Shown here: one piece after another, positions 1 to 7,135 of the stretch
Numbering within the stretch: position 1 is the stretch's first letter
How the letters are laid out: every line of letters starts with the position of its first letter
Source: Clostridia bacterium
GTDB lineage: Bacteria > Bacillota > Clostridia > Oscillospirales > CAG-272
Direction: 5' to 3'
NCBI GenBank assembly: GCA_017461825.1
Contig: JAFTXB010000081.1
Span: 1-13,751 of the forward strand
Length of the DNA stretch: 13,751 bases
Notes under the pieces: model-generated
What the model saw: only the letters and a program-made list of their open reading frames with translations
Database searches by the model: none
What the model was told of the DNA's origin: nothing
Program-made: the position numbers and the translations under genes

Positions 1-144
1 AAGATCGTTGACCATGGCAAGGAGATCTGCCTGCCGTCCGGCATGAGCGACATGGGTCCCGTTACCAAAAAGCTGTACGACACCCTGCGTGGCATACAGA
101 TGGGAACCATTGAAGCCCCCAAGGGCTGGATCGTTGAGATCTGA
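1..144 (+). CDS. ilvE: Branched-chain amino acid aminotransferase, C-terminal end (partial)
   Basis: This is the last 47 codons of a gene that begins before the window; the frame is open from base 1 and stops with TGA at 142-144. The peptide contains GPVTKKLYDTLRGIQMG followed by IEAPKGWIVEI, which resembles the C-terminus of fold-type IV PLP-dependent branched-chain aminotransferases (a GPxTxKLYDxLxGIQxG motif, then a short tail ending in GW). Such enzymes move the amino group between Leu, Ile or Val and 2-oxoglutarate in the cytoplasm. The catalytic lysine and PLP site lie upstream and cannot be checked. It is separated from the rest of the window by a terminator and a convergent gene, so it is probably unrelated to the operon downstream. 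A related class IV aminotransferase is possible. Confidence 0.72.
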   Translation, partial: KIVDHGKEICLPSGMSDMGPVTKKLYDTLRGIQMGTIEAPKGWIVEI

Positions 145-171
145 AGAAACATTACAATTCAATAAAAACAG

Positions 172-212
172 AAAAAGCCTATGACACCGAATCGGATGCC
201 ATGGGCTTTTTT
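172..212. terminator. Bidirectional intrinsic terminator between convergent genes
   Basis: The left arm AAAAAGCCTATG (172-183) pairs with the right arm CATGGGCTTTTT (200-211) over 12 positions with one G-U wobble. The loop of 16 bases can itself form a small CCG/CGG stem. A T-run follows on the plus strand (207-212), and the A-run at 172-176 gives a U-tract on the minus strand. It sits 27 bases after the aminotransferase stop and 7 bases after the regulator stop, so it can serve both genes. Confidence 0.85.
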
Positions 213-218
213 GGGCGT

Positions 219-1007
219 TCAATATGCCGCGTCCCTGCGGTACTGTCTTGGAGACACTTGAAAGGTTTTATGAAACAGCTTGCTGAAATACAGAGGATCG
301 GTAAAGCCTACTTGCTCGGCAATGGTAGCGATCGGGCGTTCTGTTTGTTTCAGCATATCAGAGGCGAGCGTTAAACGGTAATGATTGAGGTAGGCAATGG
401 GAGAGGTACCAAACTGATTACGGAAACAAACGTACAAATTGGATTCTGACATTCGTGCTACCGCCGCAAGCTCGGAAACCTCGATCTGCCGCATATAATT
501 GTGGTGTAAAAAGTTAATAACCTTTAATAGATCATCATTTTCTACCATTTTTTTGGGGATTCCAATTCTCAAAAGTACTTTAACGATTCGATAATACACA
601 CTCATTCGCTCGCATAAATCATCCTGCTTTGCAAATAACTCGTTAAAAAGAGCATTCATCTCCTCTCGTTCAGACTCGGGGAGGATGGTGGGAAAGTCAA
701 ACAGATGGTCGATGCGATGCTTTTTATTGATCACGATGTCAAGAAAGATCCATCGGTCATGCATCATCCTTGTTTGGGGATTGGAGTGATGCATAATATC
801 CTGCGTGACCTGAGAGGCAGCAATAAAGAACCCGCCTTCGCCCGTCTTACAAAGTGATCCTTGATCGATTTTTATATCGTAGCTTCCCTCCATCGATTGC
901 ACAACCGACAGCCACGGAAGCGATTTGATATGATGTAAGCCCTCCATATCTTTGCGTTGAAAAAGAGTACAACGTTCAAATTTAATTTGTATATTTTGAA
1001 TCTCCAT
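219..1007 (-). CDS. AraC-family transcriptional regulator
   Basis: A 262-residue protein. The last 100 or so residues are a typical AraC/XylS DNA-binding domain with two helix-turn-helix units: the first around VSELAAVARMSESNLYVCFR, the second around PIATIAEQVGFTDPLYFSKL, followed by the usual FHKTFQVSPRQYRR end. The first 155 residues look like a cupin-type sensor domain, with a short GSYDIKID strand and a GGFFIAASQVTQDIMHH stretch. That type of domain often binds a sugar or small effector, but the ligand is not evident. The ATG at 1007 is preferred because AGAGGTG (1014-1020) lies six bases upstream of it. An in-frame ATG at 1013 directly abuts that site, and a start at 1103 would lie upstream of the gene's own promoter. 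It is transcribed divergently from the glycyl radical enzyme gene and is the obvious candidate for its regulator, most likely an activator. Confidence 0.93.
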   Translation of the reverse strand: MEIQNIQIKFERCTLFQRKDMEGLHHIKSLPWLSVVQSMEGSYDIKIDQGSLCKTGEGGFFIAASQVTQDIMHHSNPQTRMMHDRWIFLDIVINKKHRIDHLFDFPTILPESEREEMNALFNELFAKQDDLCERMSVYYRIVKVLLRIGIPKKMVENDDLLKVINFLHHNYMRQIEVSELAAVARMSESNLYVCFRNQFGTSPIAYLNHYRLTLASDMLKQTERPIATIAEQVGFTDPLYFSKLFHKTFQVSPRQYRRDAAY

Positions 1008-1013
1008 TTTCAT

Positions 1014-1020
1014 CACCTCT
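1014..1020 (-). promoter_or_regulatory. Ribosome binding site of the AraC gene
   Basis: On the minus strand AGAGGTG precedes ATGAAAATG. It touches the first ATG (1013) but is six bases from the second (1007), which selects the second as the start. The predicted transcript begins at or just before this site, so the leader would be only about 12 bases. Confidence 0.7.
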
Positions 1021-1025
1021 ATAGT

Positions 1026-1054
1026 ATTATACATGTTTTTTATAGAATTGTCAA
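1026..1054 (-). promoter_or_regulatory. Consensus sigma-A promoter of the AraC gene
   Basis: Read on the minus strand, a perfect TTGACA -35 box (1049-1054) is followed by a 17-base spacer and a perfect TATAAT -10 box (1026-1031). Transcription would start near 1019-1020. The -35 box overlaps a direct repeat AATTG-TC-AATTG (1046-1057), which could be an operator for autoregulation; that part is a guess. Confidence 0.85.
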
Positions 1055-1083
1055 TTGTTTTTTTTATGAAAATGCGGTATGAT
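1055..1083 (+). promoter_or_regulatory. Possible weak promoter of the glycyl radical enzyme operon
   Basis: TTGTTT (1055-1060) and TATGAT (1078-1083) are spaced 17 bases apart and would start transcription near 1090, at the ribosome binding site GGAGGTGA (1089-1096). The -35 match is poor, as expected for a promoter that needs an AraC-type activator. The perfect TATAAT at 1083-1088 would start transcription near 1095, inside the end of the ribosome binding site, and has no -35 partner. The true promoter is uncertain. Confidence 0.3.
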
Positions 1084-1103
1084 ATAATGGAGGTGACAAA
1101 CAA

Positions 1104-3236
1104 ATGTTATTTTATACTCCAAACAGGATGACGCGACCTATACGATTAAGTGAAAAAACGCGTCAATTTGCATATGATTCTTTAAACCATAAATACGGTA
1201 TTGAAACGCGCGAGCATAATGCGGTTTCTTTGGACGAAATTGACATTGAGATTTATCAAAAAATGTCGCCTTTAATGCGTTATGATACAGCAATATTTCA
1301 AATCGTATCAAAAGCCCCTTTACGCATCTGTGATGGGGAGCGGATCAGTGGGGCGGCGACTTTGGGACTTGCAATTGACCACCGAGTGCCAGCAACCTAT
1401 GGCGGTGTCAAAATATTCAGCAGTGTCAGCCATTTGACGGTTGATTTTGAAACTGTGGTAAAAAAAGGAATCAACCATATCCGCAAAGAGGCGGAGATCT
1501 CCCTGGAAAAACACCGCGGAACCGAAAAAGAGGACTTTTTAAAAAGCTGCTTGCATTGCCTGAACTGCTTTGATATTTGGCACAAACGCTATCTCGACGC
1601 GTTGGCTGACAGACCCGAGTACCGCGCGAACTACGAAAATTTAAAAAGAGTGCCCATGGAGCCTGCCGCAAGCTTTTACGAGGCGGTGCAAAGCATATGG
1701 TTTACCTTTGCCTTTCTTCGTTTGTGCGGCAACTGGCCCGGCATCGGACGTATCGACTGTTTGCTTGGTGAGTACTTAAAAAATGACCTTCAAAAGGGAA
1801 TTGTGACACTTGATGAGGCACGCGAGATTCTGGCGCACTTCTTTATCAAGGGCTGTGAATGGGTTGCGGGCGGTGATTATGTCAGCGGCGACGCACAGCA
1901 TTATCAAAATATTTTGCTTGGCGGCATCGATGAAAACGGATGCGATGTAACAAATGAGGTCACGTATCTCGTACTGGATATTTTAGAAGAATTGGGCATC
2001 AGTGATTTTCCCACCTCTGTGCGTCTGAATCAAAACACGGATGAAAAGCTTTTGCGCCGTGTGGCAGAGGTTATGCGCTACGGCGGCGGCATGCTTGCCG
2101 TTTACAACGAGGATAAAGTGATAGAGGCTTTGCAAAAGGACGGCTACGAGCTGTCCGAGGCGCGCCGCTTTGCAAATGACGGCTGTTGGGAGGTGCAGGT
2201 TCCCGGCAAGACCTTCTTCATGTATCTGCCGTTTGATTCGCTTCATATCTTGCAAAAAAACACGCTGAACGGATATGAGGCAGGCGTTGATTATCCAACC
2301 TTTGAGTCTTTGTATCAACGTTATATTGCCGACTTGAAGCGTGCTGTTGAGGCGCTTGTGCAAGTTCGTGTGGAAAAATGCAATACACGAAACGAAAAAG
2401 GGGAATGGGTGTGGGAATCGCTTACTCCATGCACCGTCATTTCTTTGTTTGAAAGAGGATGTATCGAAAAGGGATGCTCTTATTTTGAAGGCGGACCGAT
2501 TTACAATATCATCTCTCCCCACATCGGCGGACTTGCCGACACAGTCAATAGCCTATACGCAATCAAAAAACTGGTATTTGAGGAACAAAGGTTAACGCTC
2601 CCCGAATTTATGCGTGTGCTCAAAAACGACTGGGAAGGGGAAGAACCCTTGAGGCAGTATGTTTTGACGCATTATTCGTATTACGGAAACGACAACGAAG
2701 AGGTCGACCGTCTTGCCGCACGATTGCTGGATGACTTTGCGGATATATGTGCCGAGCTCAATGGTAAATGCGGTTACCGTTTCCCTGCGGGTGTCAGTAC
2801 ATTTGGCAGACAGCTGGAGTGGATTCCCCAGCGAGCCTCCTCTCCCCACGGAAGAAAAAAAGGAGAAATCTTGGCGGGGAACAGTTCCCCCACTCCTGGC
2901 ACCGACCGCGAGGGGGCAACCGCAATTATCCGATCTTATTGTAACGCCGACCTTTCGCGCCTGACAACAGGTGCGGCACTTGATCTAAAGCTTTTACCGT
3001 CTGCCGTTGAGGGGGAGGACGGACTTTCGGCACTTATGGCACTGATGCGCGGATTTGTCATTTTAGGCGGATTTTTCATGCAGCTCGATGTTGCCGATGT
3101 TTCGGTTTTGCGAGATGCGCAGGAGCACCCCGAGGACTATCAAACCCTGTCTGTTCGCGTATCGGGGTGGAATGCACGCTTTGTAACGCTGTCCCGCGAG
3201 TGGCAAAATATGATCATTGAACAAACCGAGAGGTGA
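1104..3236 (+). CDS. Glycyl radical enzyme, pyruvate formate-lyase/dehydratase-like, substrate unknown
   Basis: A 710-residue cytoplasmic GRE. The PFL-type barrel covers roughly residues 10-560. The thiyl-radical cysteine is C361 in NDGCWEVQVPGK, with a glutamate at C+2 (E363) as in the GCVEP motif of glycerol and choline GREs, where that Glu acts as a base. The C-terminal Gly-radical domain has HGRKKGE, GTDREGATA, DAQEHPEDY and RVSGWNARF, with the radical glycine at G688. From memory, the 327-residue spacing from C361 to G688 is close to that in glycerol dehydratase and choline lyase, while the region before the cysteine is about 70 residues shorter. H110 in SVSHLTVDF may match an active-site His of glycerol dehydratase. 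A Trp follows the radical Gly where Tyr is more usual. The start is supported by GGAGGTGA seven bases upstream. The activase gene follows after 4 bases. A diol or glycerol dehydratase-like activity is plausible; the substrate cannot be assigned. Confidence 0.93.
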   Translation: MLFYTPNRMTRPIRLSEKTRQFAYDSLNHKYGIETREHNAVSLDEIDIEIYQKMSPLMRYDTAIFQIVSKAPLRICDGERISGAATLGLAIDHRVPATYGGVKIFSSVSHLTVDFETVVKKGINHIRKEAEISLEKHRGTEKEDFLKSCLHCLNCFDIWHKRYLDALADRPEYRANYENLKRVPMEPAASFYEAVQSIWFTFAFLRLCGNWPGIGRIDCLLGEYLKNDLQKGIVTLDEAREILAHFFIKGCEWVAGGDYVSGDAQHYQNILLGGIDENGCDVTNEVTYLVLDILEELGISDFPTSVRLNQNTDEKLLRRVAEVMRYGGGMLAVYNEDKVIEALQKDGYELSEARRFANDGCWEVQVPGKTFFMYLPFDSLHILQKNTLNGYEAGVDYPTFESLYQRYIADLKRAVEALVQVRVEKCNTRNEKGEWVWESLTPCTVISLFERGCIEKGCSYFEGGPIYNIISPHIGGLADTVNSLYAIKKLVFEEQRLTLPEFMRVLKNDWEGEEPLRQYVLTHYSYYGNDNEEVDRLAARLLDDFADICAELNGKCGYRFPAGVSTFGRQLEWIPQRASSPHGRKKGEILAGNSSPTPGTDREGATAIIRSYCNADLSRLTTGAALDLKLLPSAVEGEDGLSALMALMRGFVILGGFFMQLDVADVSVLRDAQEHPEDYQTLSVRVSGWNARFVTLSREWQNMIIEQTER

Positions 3237-3240
3237 TGAA

Positions 3241-4131
3241 ATGGAGCTGACCGTAACCGACATTCAGCGTTTTTGCATGCACGATGGTCCCGGCGTACGT
3301 ACAACCGTTTTTCTCAAGGGGTGCGGTATGCGATGCCAATGGTGTCATAATCCCGAAACCCAAAAAGGAAAACCCGAGCTGTTGTTTTATGCGCAAAAAT
3401 GCATTTTATGCGGGGCATGCGCGGCGGTCTGTCCCAACCGTGTACATACGGTGGAGGATGGCAACCACATGCTTTTGCGCGACAAATGTAAAAACTGCGG
3501 TGCTTGTGCGAGCGTATGTCCGACAAAAGCTTTGGAGATCAGCGGAACAAAATACAGCTCGGAGGAACTGCTTTCCATTGTCGAGCGTGACCGTCCTTTT
3601 TTCGGAAATGCGGGCGGGGTAACGCTGTCGGGCGGAGAACCTTTTTTGCAAAAGGATGGCGCGATCGAGCTTTTGCGACTGTGTCGGTTGCACGGACTTA
3701 ACACAGCGGTTGAGACATGCGGCTATTTCGACCCCGATGTACTGAATGCGGCAGTGCCTTATACCAATCTTTTTCTATGGGACATCAAGGACACCGACAG
3801 TGCGCGTCATCAGAAATATACGGGGGTACCGAACGAGCCGATCTTAAATAATCTGGAGCGTGCCAACAGGCTTGGAGCAAGGATCCGCCTGCGGTGCATT
3901 TTGGTAAACGGTGTAAATACCGACGACATACATTATCGGCGTGTTGCCGAGCTTGCAAACCGACTGTCAAATTGTGAAGGTGTTGAGCTGATCCCATACC
4001 ATGCGTACGGAGGGAGCAAAGCGACCTTTCTCGGCCGTCCCGACAACGGAAAAAACGAATGGATCCCGACCGCAAATCAACTCGGTACTGCAAAACAAAT
4101 TCTGTTTGATCAAGGTGTGAAAGTATTATAA
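3241..4131 (+). CDS. Glycyl radical enzyme activating protein (radical SAM)
   Basis: A 296-residue activase that would use S-adenosylmethionine and a [4Fe-4S] cluster to install the glycyl radical on the enzyme encoded just upstream. The radical SAM motif is GCGMRCQWCHNPE, with cysteines at 28, 32 and 35. A ferredoxin-like insert follows with two four-cysteine clusters, CILCGACAAVCP (C54-C64) and CKNCGACASVCP (C83-C93). The SAM-binding LSGGEP motif comes next. The double-cluster insert is typical of activases for GREs other than classical pyruvate formate-lyase, which fits a dehydratase-type partner. The ATG at 3241 is chosen because GAGAGGTGA ends four bases before it and overlaps the stop of the preceding gene; an upstream in-frame ATG at 3217 lies inside that gene. 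The 4-base gap implies translational coupling. The protein should be cytoplasmic and oxygen-sensitive. Confidence 0.95.
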   Translation: MELTVTDIQRFCMHDGPGVRTTVFLKGCGMRCQWCHNPETQKGKPELLFYAQKCILCGACAAVCPNRVHTVEDGNHMLLRDKCKNCGACASVCPTKALEISGTKYSSEELLSIVERDRPFFGNAGGVTLSGGEPFLQKDGAIELLRLCRLHGLNTAVETCGYFDPDVLNAAVPYTNLFLWDIKDTDSARHQKYTGVPNEPILNNLERANRLGARIRLRCILVNGVNTDDIHYRRVAELANRLSNCEGVELIPYHAYGGSKATFLGRPDNGKNEWIPTANQLGTAKQILFDQGVKVL

Positions 4132-4168
4132 ATACGAGAATGAAACAAACGAGAAAGAGGGAAAAAAC

Positions 4169-7114
4169 ATGAAAAAAAGAGTTCTTGCTTTTTTGATGCT
4201 GTTTGCCATGCTGCTTTCGTTGCTTGCTTCATGCAACCAAAGCAAAGAGCCCGACAATGAGGAAACGACACAAAATGATGCGCCTTCCTTTGCGGTTCCC
4301 GAGGGTGCTTCGGTCTACAGCGGCGAACCCGACACATCATGGTACAATGCCAACGATCCCCAAACCGAGTACACCCTTACCACGGCAGATCAGTTTATGG
4401 GCTTTTTACAGCTTCGAGCACAGTCGTCGGGGCTTATTACCTTTGAGGGGGTTACACTCAAGCTGGATTGTGATGTTGTCATCAATGAAGGTACGGCGCA
4501 AGAGATCATTGAGCGAGGGGAATCCAACCTTCCCACCGTCTCACTTGCCGCAACCGTTCTTTTTAAGGGCGTTTTTGACGGACAGGGGCATATGATCTCG
4601 GGGGCTTATATCACAAGTAAAAGTGCAGGGTACAAAAGCTTGTTTGGCAGCCTTTCGGGAAATGCCGTGCTGAAAGATCTCACGGTTTGCAATAGCTATA
4701 TTGCTGCCGCTCCCGTGGATGGAAAAAAGGTACTTGGCGGTGTTGTCACAAGAATAACAGGTGACGGTGCCGATGTCAAGCTGCAAAACGTCATTTCTCA
4801 CGTTACGATTGCCGAAAGCGGCCACGCGGTCGATTATGTCGGCGGCATCGTCGGTGAGGTCGATTCCTCGCTGATGCTTACAATAGAGAATTGCGCGTTT
4901 TACGGAGATATCCGCGTCACAGGCAATTATGTCGGCGGTCTTATCGGTTCAATTGCGGACGAAAAGCTTGATTTGATCATTAAAAACTGTAAAAACGCGG
5001 GAAATATTACTGCCTCAGCATACGTTGGCGGTTTGATCGGATATTGCACGATTCATTCCATGGAATCCGAAAATTGTGTCAACGAGGGAAGCATTTCCGC
5101 AAGCGGCTACAGCGGTAACTTTACAGGCTTGCAGTCGATCACTGTTGATCCCACAAACGGCGCGCGTGCCGAGGCACCCGAGGGGAGCACTCTGCTACGT
5201 GTTATGAGCTACAACGTTGTATTAAACCTTAATAAAAACAAGGACGGCACCCTCGATCAGATCGCGCAAAACCGTGTTGCCGCCGTTACAAGCGAGATCT
5301 TGCGCTATGCGCCCGATATCATTGGACTGCAAGAGGATACGGGTACATGGCACAATCACCTTTTCCTTGAGGGCTACAATGTCATTGCCGACAATACCCC
5401 GCGAGAGGATGTGGAACGGAGCTCGATCTGGTACAAAAAGGGAATGACACTTCTCGACAGCGGAAACGTTTGGCTGACCCCAACGGGCGAGTTCGGCGGC
5501 TCGGCTTTGACAATTGAGGATCTCTTTGAGAGCGGAGGCAAGTATCAACTGACGGCAGCGCAGATTAAGCAGATCGCCGATAAAAATGGGATCACGCTTA
5601 CAAGCTCATCTCCTGACTCTGTTTTGACTCAAACGATCGAAAACGATACTGCTGGGGAATGGGATTACCAACTTTTGTATAAATATTCGCGCAACGCTAC
5701 CTATGGCGTCTTTGACATCAACGGGCAGACCGTTATTGCACTCAATACCCACCTGCAACACCGTACGGTTGGCGCGTCTTACAGCTCGGAGGCATTCCAG
5801 GTACTTCGCAATTTTGAGCGTCAAAAGCAATTTACTTATATTTTGAAAACGATTGAAGAACTGAAAAAGAAATATCCGGATGCTTTGGTCTATATGACGG
5901 GTGACTGGAATGATGTTCCTTTTACCGATATTTTCAACGCGGTTCTTGACGCAGGCTTTGACAGCGCCGCATTCCTGGCAGATGAAAAGTACGGCGTACA
6001 CGGCTCAACCAATCATTGCTTTGGCGGAACGAAATACCTCGGACACACCTACCCCAATGAAAAAGAGGGAAGTTTTGGCGATTATCTCGATTACATATTT
6101 GTAGAGGACGGGCTCATCCCTTTGCGTGTATTCTCCTGCCTCGGCAGATCGACTGTTACACAAAACGATGGAAAAGAGGTTACGCTTTACACATCCGATC
6201 ATCTGCCTATTGTAGCTGATCTTGCGATCAAGACCGACAGGAGCGGTTCATTTATTGAACAAACAGAGGACGATCCCACAAAGCCGTCGGTTTATTCGGG
6301 AATTCCCGATACCTCGTGGTATACCGGTGGGAAAAGCTCGTATACTCTGACCACCGCAGATCAACTGATGGGACTGATGAAGCTGCGAAGCGATTCGCGC
6401 GGAAGTATCACCTTTAGCGGTGTAACCGTCAAGCTTGGGCGAGATATGGTATTTAATGAGGGAACACTTGATGAGATCGCCGCGCGTGATATCACACAGA
6501 TTTATTTGTGGCTCGCACTCGATTCAAGCTATGCTTTCAAGGGTACTCTTGACGGACAAGGGCACACCGTCAGCGGTATTTATATGAAGATGACCGACAG
6601 CGGTGTCAAAGGCATTCTTGGCGGTGTCAGCGGAAATGCGGTATTGAAGGATCTCACGTTTGCAAACTGCTACCTTGAAGGCCCCGATGGTAACAAAGGC
6701 ATTGCGGGAACCCTTATTGCAAAGGTGTCGGGCTCGGCAAATGTAACGATCTCCAATGTAGCGGTCAACAGCTTACAGCGTGAGGGCAAGGGAACGATGT
6801 ATTACGTTGGCGGTTTGATCGGTCAGATCGAAGGCGGTTCAAAGGTTACAATGGAAAATTGTGAGTATACAGGCACGATTGACTATCAAACCAAAGGATC
6901 GCAGCTTGGCGGCTTGGTCGGTGCTGTGCTCAAAAACGCAACACTCACGCTCAAAAATTGCACCTTCAGCGGAACCGTCAACGGAAAAACGCTTTGCGGG
7001 GGGCTCTTGGGGTATCTCAACAGCGGTGCAACTTTTACGCATACAGGCACAAAGATCACGGGAAAGCTCAATACATCCGGCATCAAAAACGATTATGTGG
7101 GATTAACGCAATAA
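4169..7114 (+). CDS. Surface lipoprotein: GLUG-like repeats, EEP phosphoesterase domain, second GLUG-like module
   Basis: A 981-residue protein with a lipoprotein signal: MKKR, a hydrophobic core, and lipobox LASC with the lipidated cysteine at 22. After a short acidic linker, a module at about 50-335 opens with YSGEPDTSWY and carries GLUG-like repeats (LGGVVTRI, VGGIVGEV, VGGLIGSI, VGGLIGYC), probably a beta-rich surface fold. The middle is an endonuclease/exonuclease/phosphatase domain, about 340-690, with the expected active-site elements: N349 (MSYNV), E389 (GLQED), H528 (NTHLQH), D579 and N581 (TGDWND), and D677-H678 (TSDHLP). Such domains are Mg-dependent phosphoesterases acting on nucleic acids, inositol phosphates, sphingomyelin or other phosphodiesters; the substrate is not evident. 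A second copy of the first module (708-981) follows, opening with YSGIPDTSWY. The ribosome binding site is AGAGGGA. The neighbours suggest action on a phosphorylated glycan rather than DNA. Confidence 0.88.
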   Translation: MKKRVLAFLMLFAMLLSLLASCNQSKEPDNEETTQNDAPSFAVPEGASVYSGEPDTSWYNANDPQTEYTLTTADQFMGFLQLRAQSSGLITFEGVTLKLDCDVVINEGTAQEIIERGESNLPTVSLAATVLFKGVFDGQGHMISGAYITSKSAGYKSLFGSLSGNAVLKDLTVCNSYIAAAPVDGKKVLGGVVTRITGDGADVKLQNVISHVTIAESGHAVDYVGGIVGEVDSSLMLTIENCAFYGDIRVTGNYVGGLIGSIADEKLDLIIKNCKNAGNITASAYVGGLIGYCTIHSMESENCVNEGSISASGYSGNFTGLQSITVDPTNGARAEAPEGSTLLRVMSYNVVLNLNKNKDGTLDQIAQNRVAAVTSEILRYAPDIIGLQEDTGTWHNHLFLEGYNVIADNTPREDVERSSIWYKKGMTLLDSGNVWLTPTGEFGGSALTIEDLFESGGKYQLTAAQIKQIADKNGITLTSSSPDSVLTQTIENDTAGEWDYQLLYKYSRNATYGVFDINGQTVIALNTHLQHRTVGASYSSEAFQVLRNFERQKQFTYILKTIEELKKKYPDALVYMTGDWNDVPFTDIFNAVLDAGFDSAAFLADEKYGVHGSTNHCFGGTKYLGHTYPNEKEGSFGDYLDYIFVEDGLIPLRVFSCLGRSTVTQNDGKEVTLYTSDHLPIVADLAIKTDRSGSFIEQTEDDPTKPSVYSGIPDTSWYTGGKSSYTLTTADQLMGLMKLRSDSRGSITFSGVTVKLGRDMVFNEGTLDEIAARDITQIYLWLALDSSYAFKGTLDGQGHTVSGIYMKMTDSGVKGILGGVSGNAVLKDLTFANCYLEGPDGNKGIAGTLIAKVSGSANVTISNVAVNSLQREGKGTMYYVGGLIGQIEGGSKVTMENCEYTGTIDYQTKGSQLGGLVGAVLKNATLTLKNCTFSGTVNGKTLCGGLLGYLNSGATFTHTGTKITGKLNTSGIKNDYVGLTQ
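5540..5577 (+). repeat. 38-base direct repeat, copy 1 (shared by the EEP paralogues)
   Basis: The 38 bases encoding KYQLTAAQIKQIA, from AAG at 5540, are identical to 8885-8922 in the next gene. Bases on either side differ. It lies in an insert of the EEP domain, between the Glu and His active-site motifs. Confidence 0.9.
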
Positions 7115-7135
7115 AAAATGAAAGGATCAAGCAAC

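Noticed and set aside
1083..1088. Perfect TATAAT as the -10 box of the operon promoter
   Set aside because: Transcription would start near 1095, cutting off most of the ribosome binding site (1089-1096), and there is no -35 box at a suitable distance.
1983..2522. Minus-strand open frame of 179 codons inside the glycyl radical enzyme gene
   Set aside because: It is antisense to the region holding the catalytic Cys and Glu and has no recognisable domain.
4132..4168. Possible operon boundary between the activase and the first lipoprotein
   Set aside because: The 37-base gap contains no stem-loop with a T-run and no convincing promoter, only a purine-rich ribosome binding site, so read-through is more likely.
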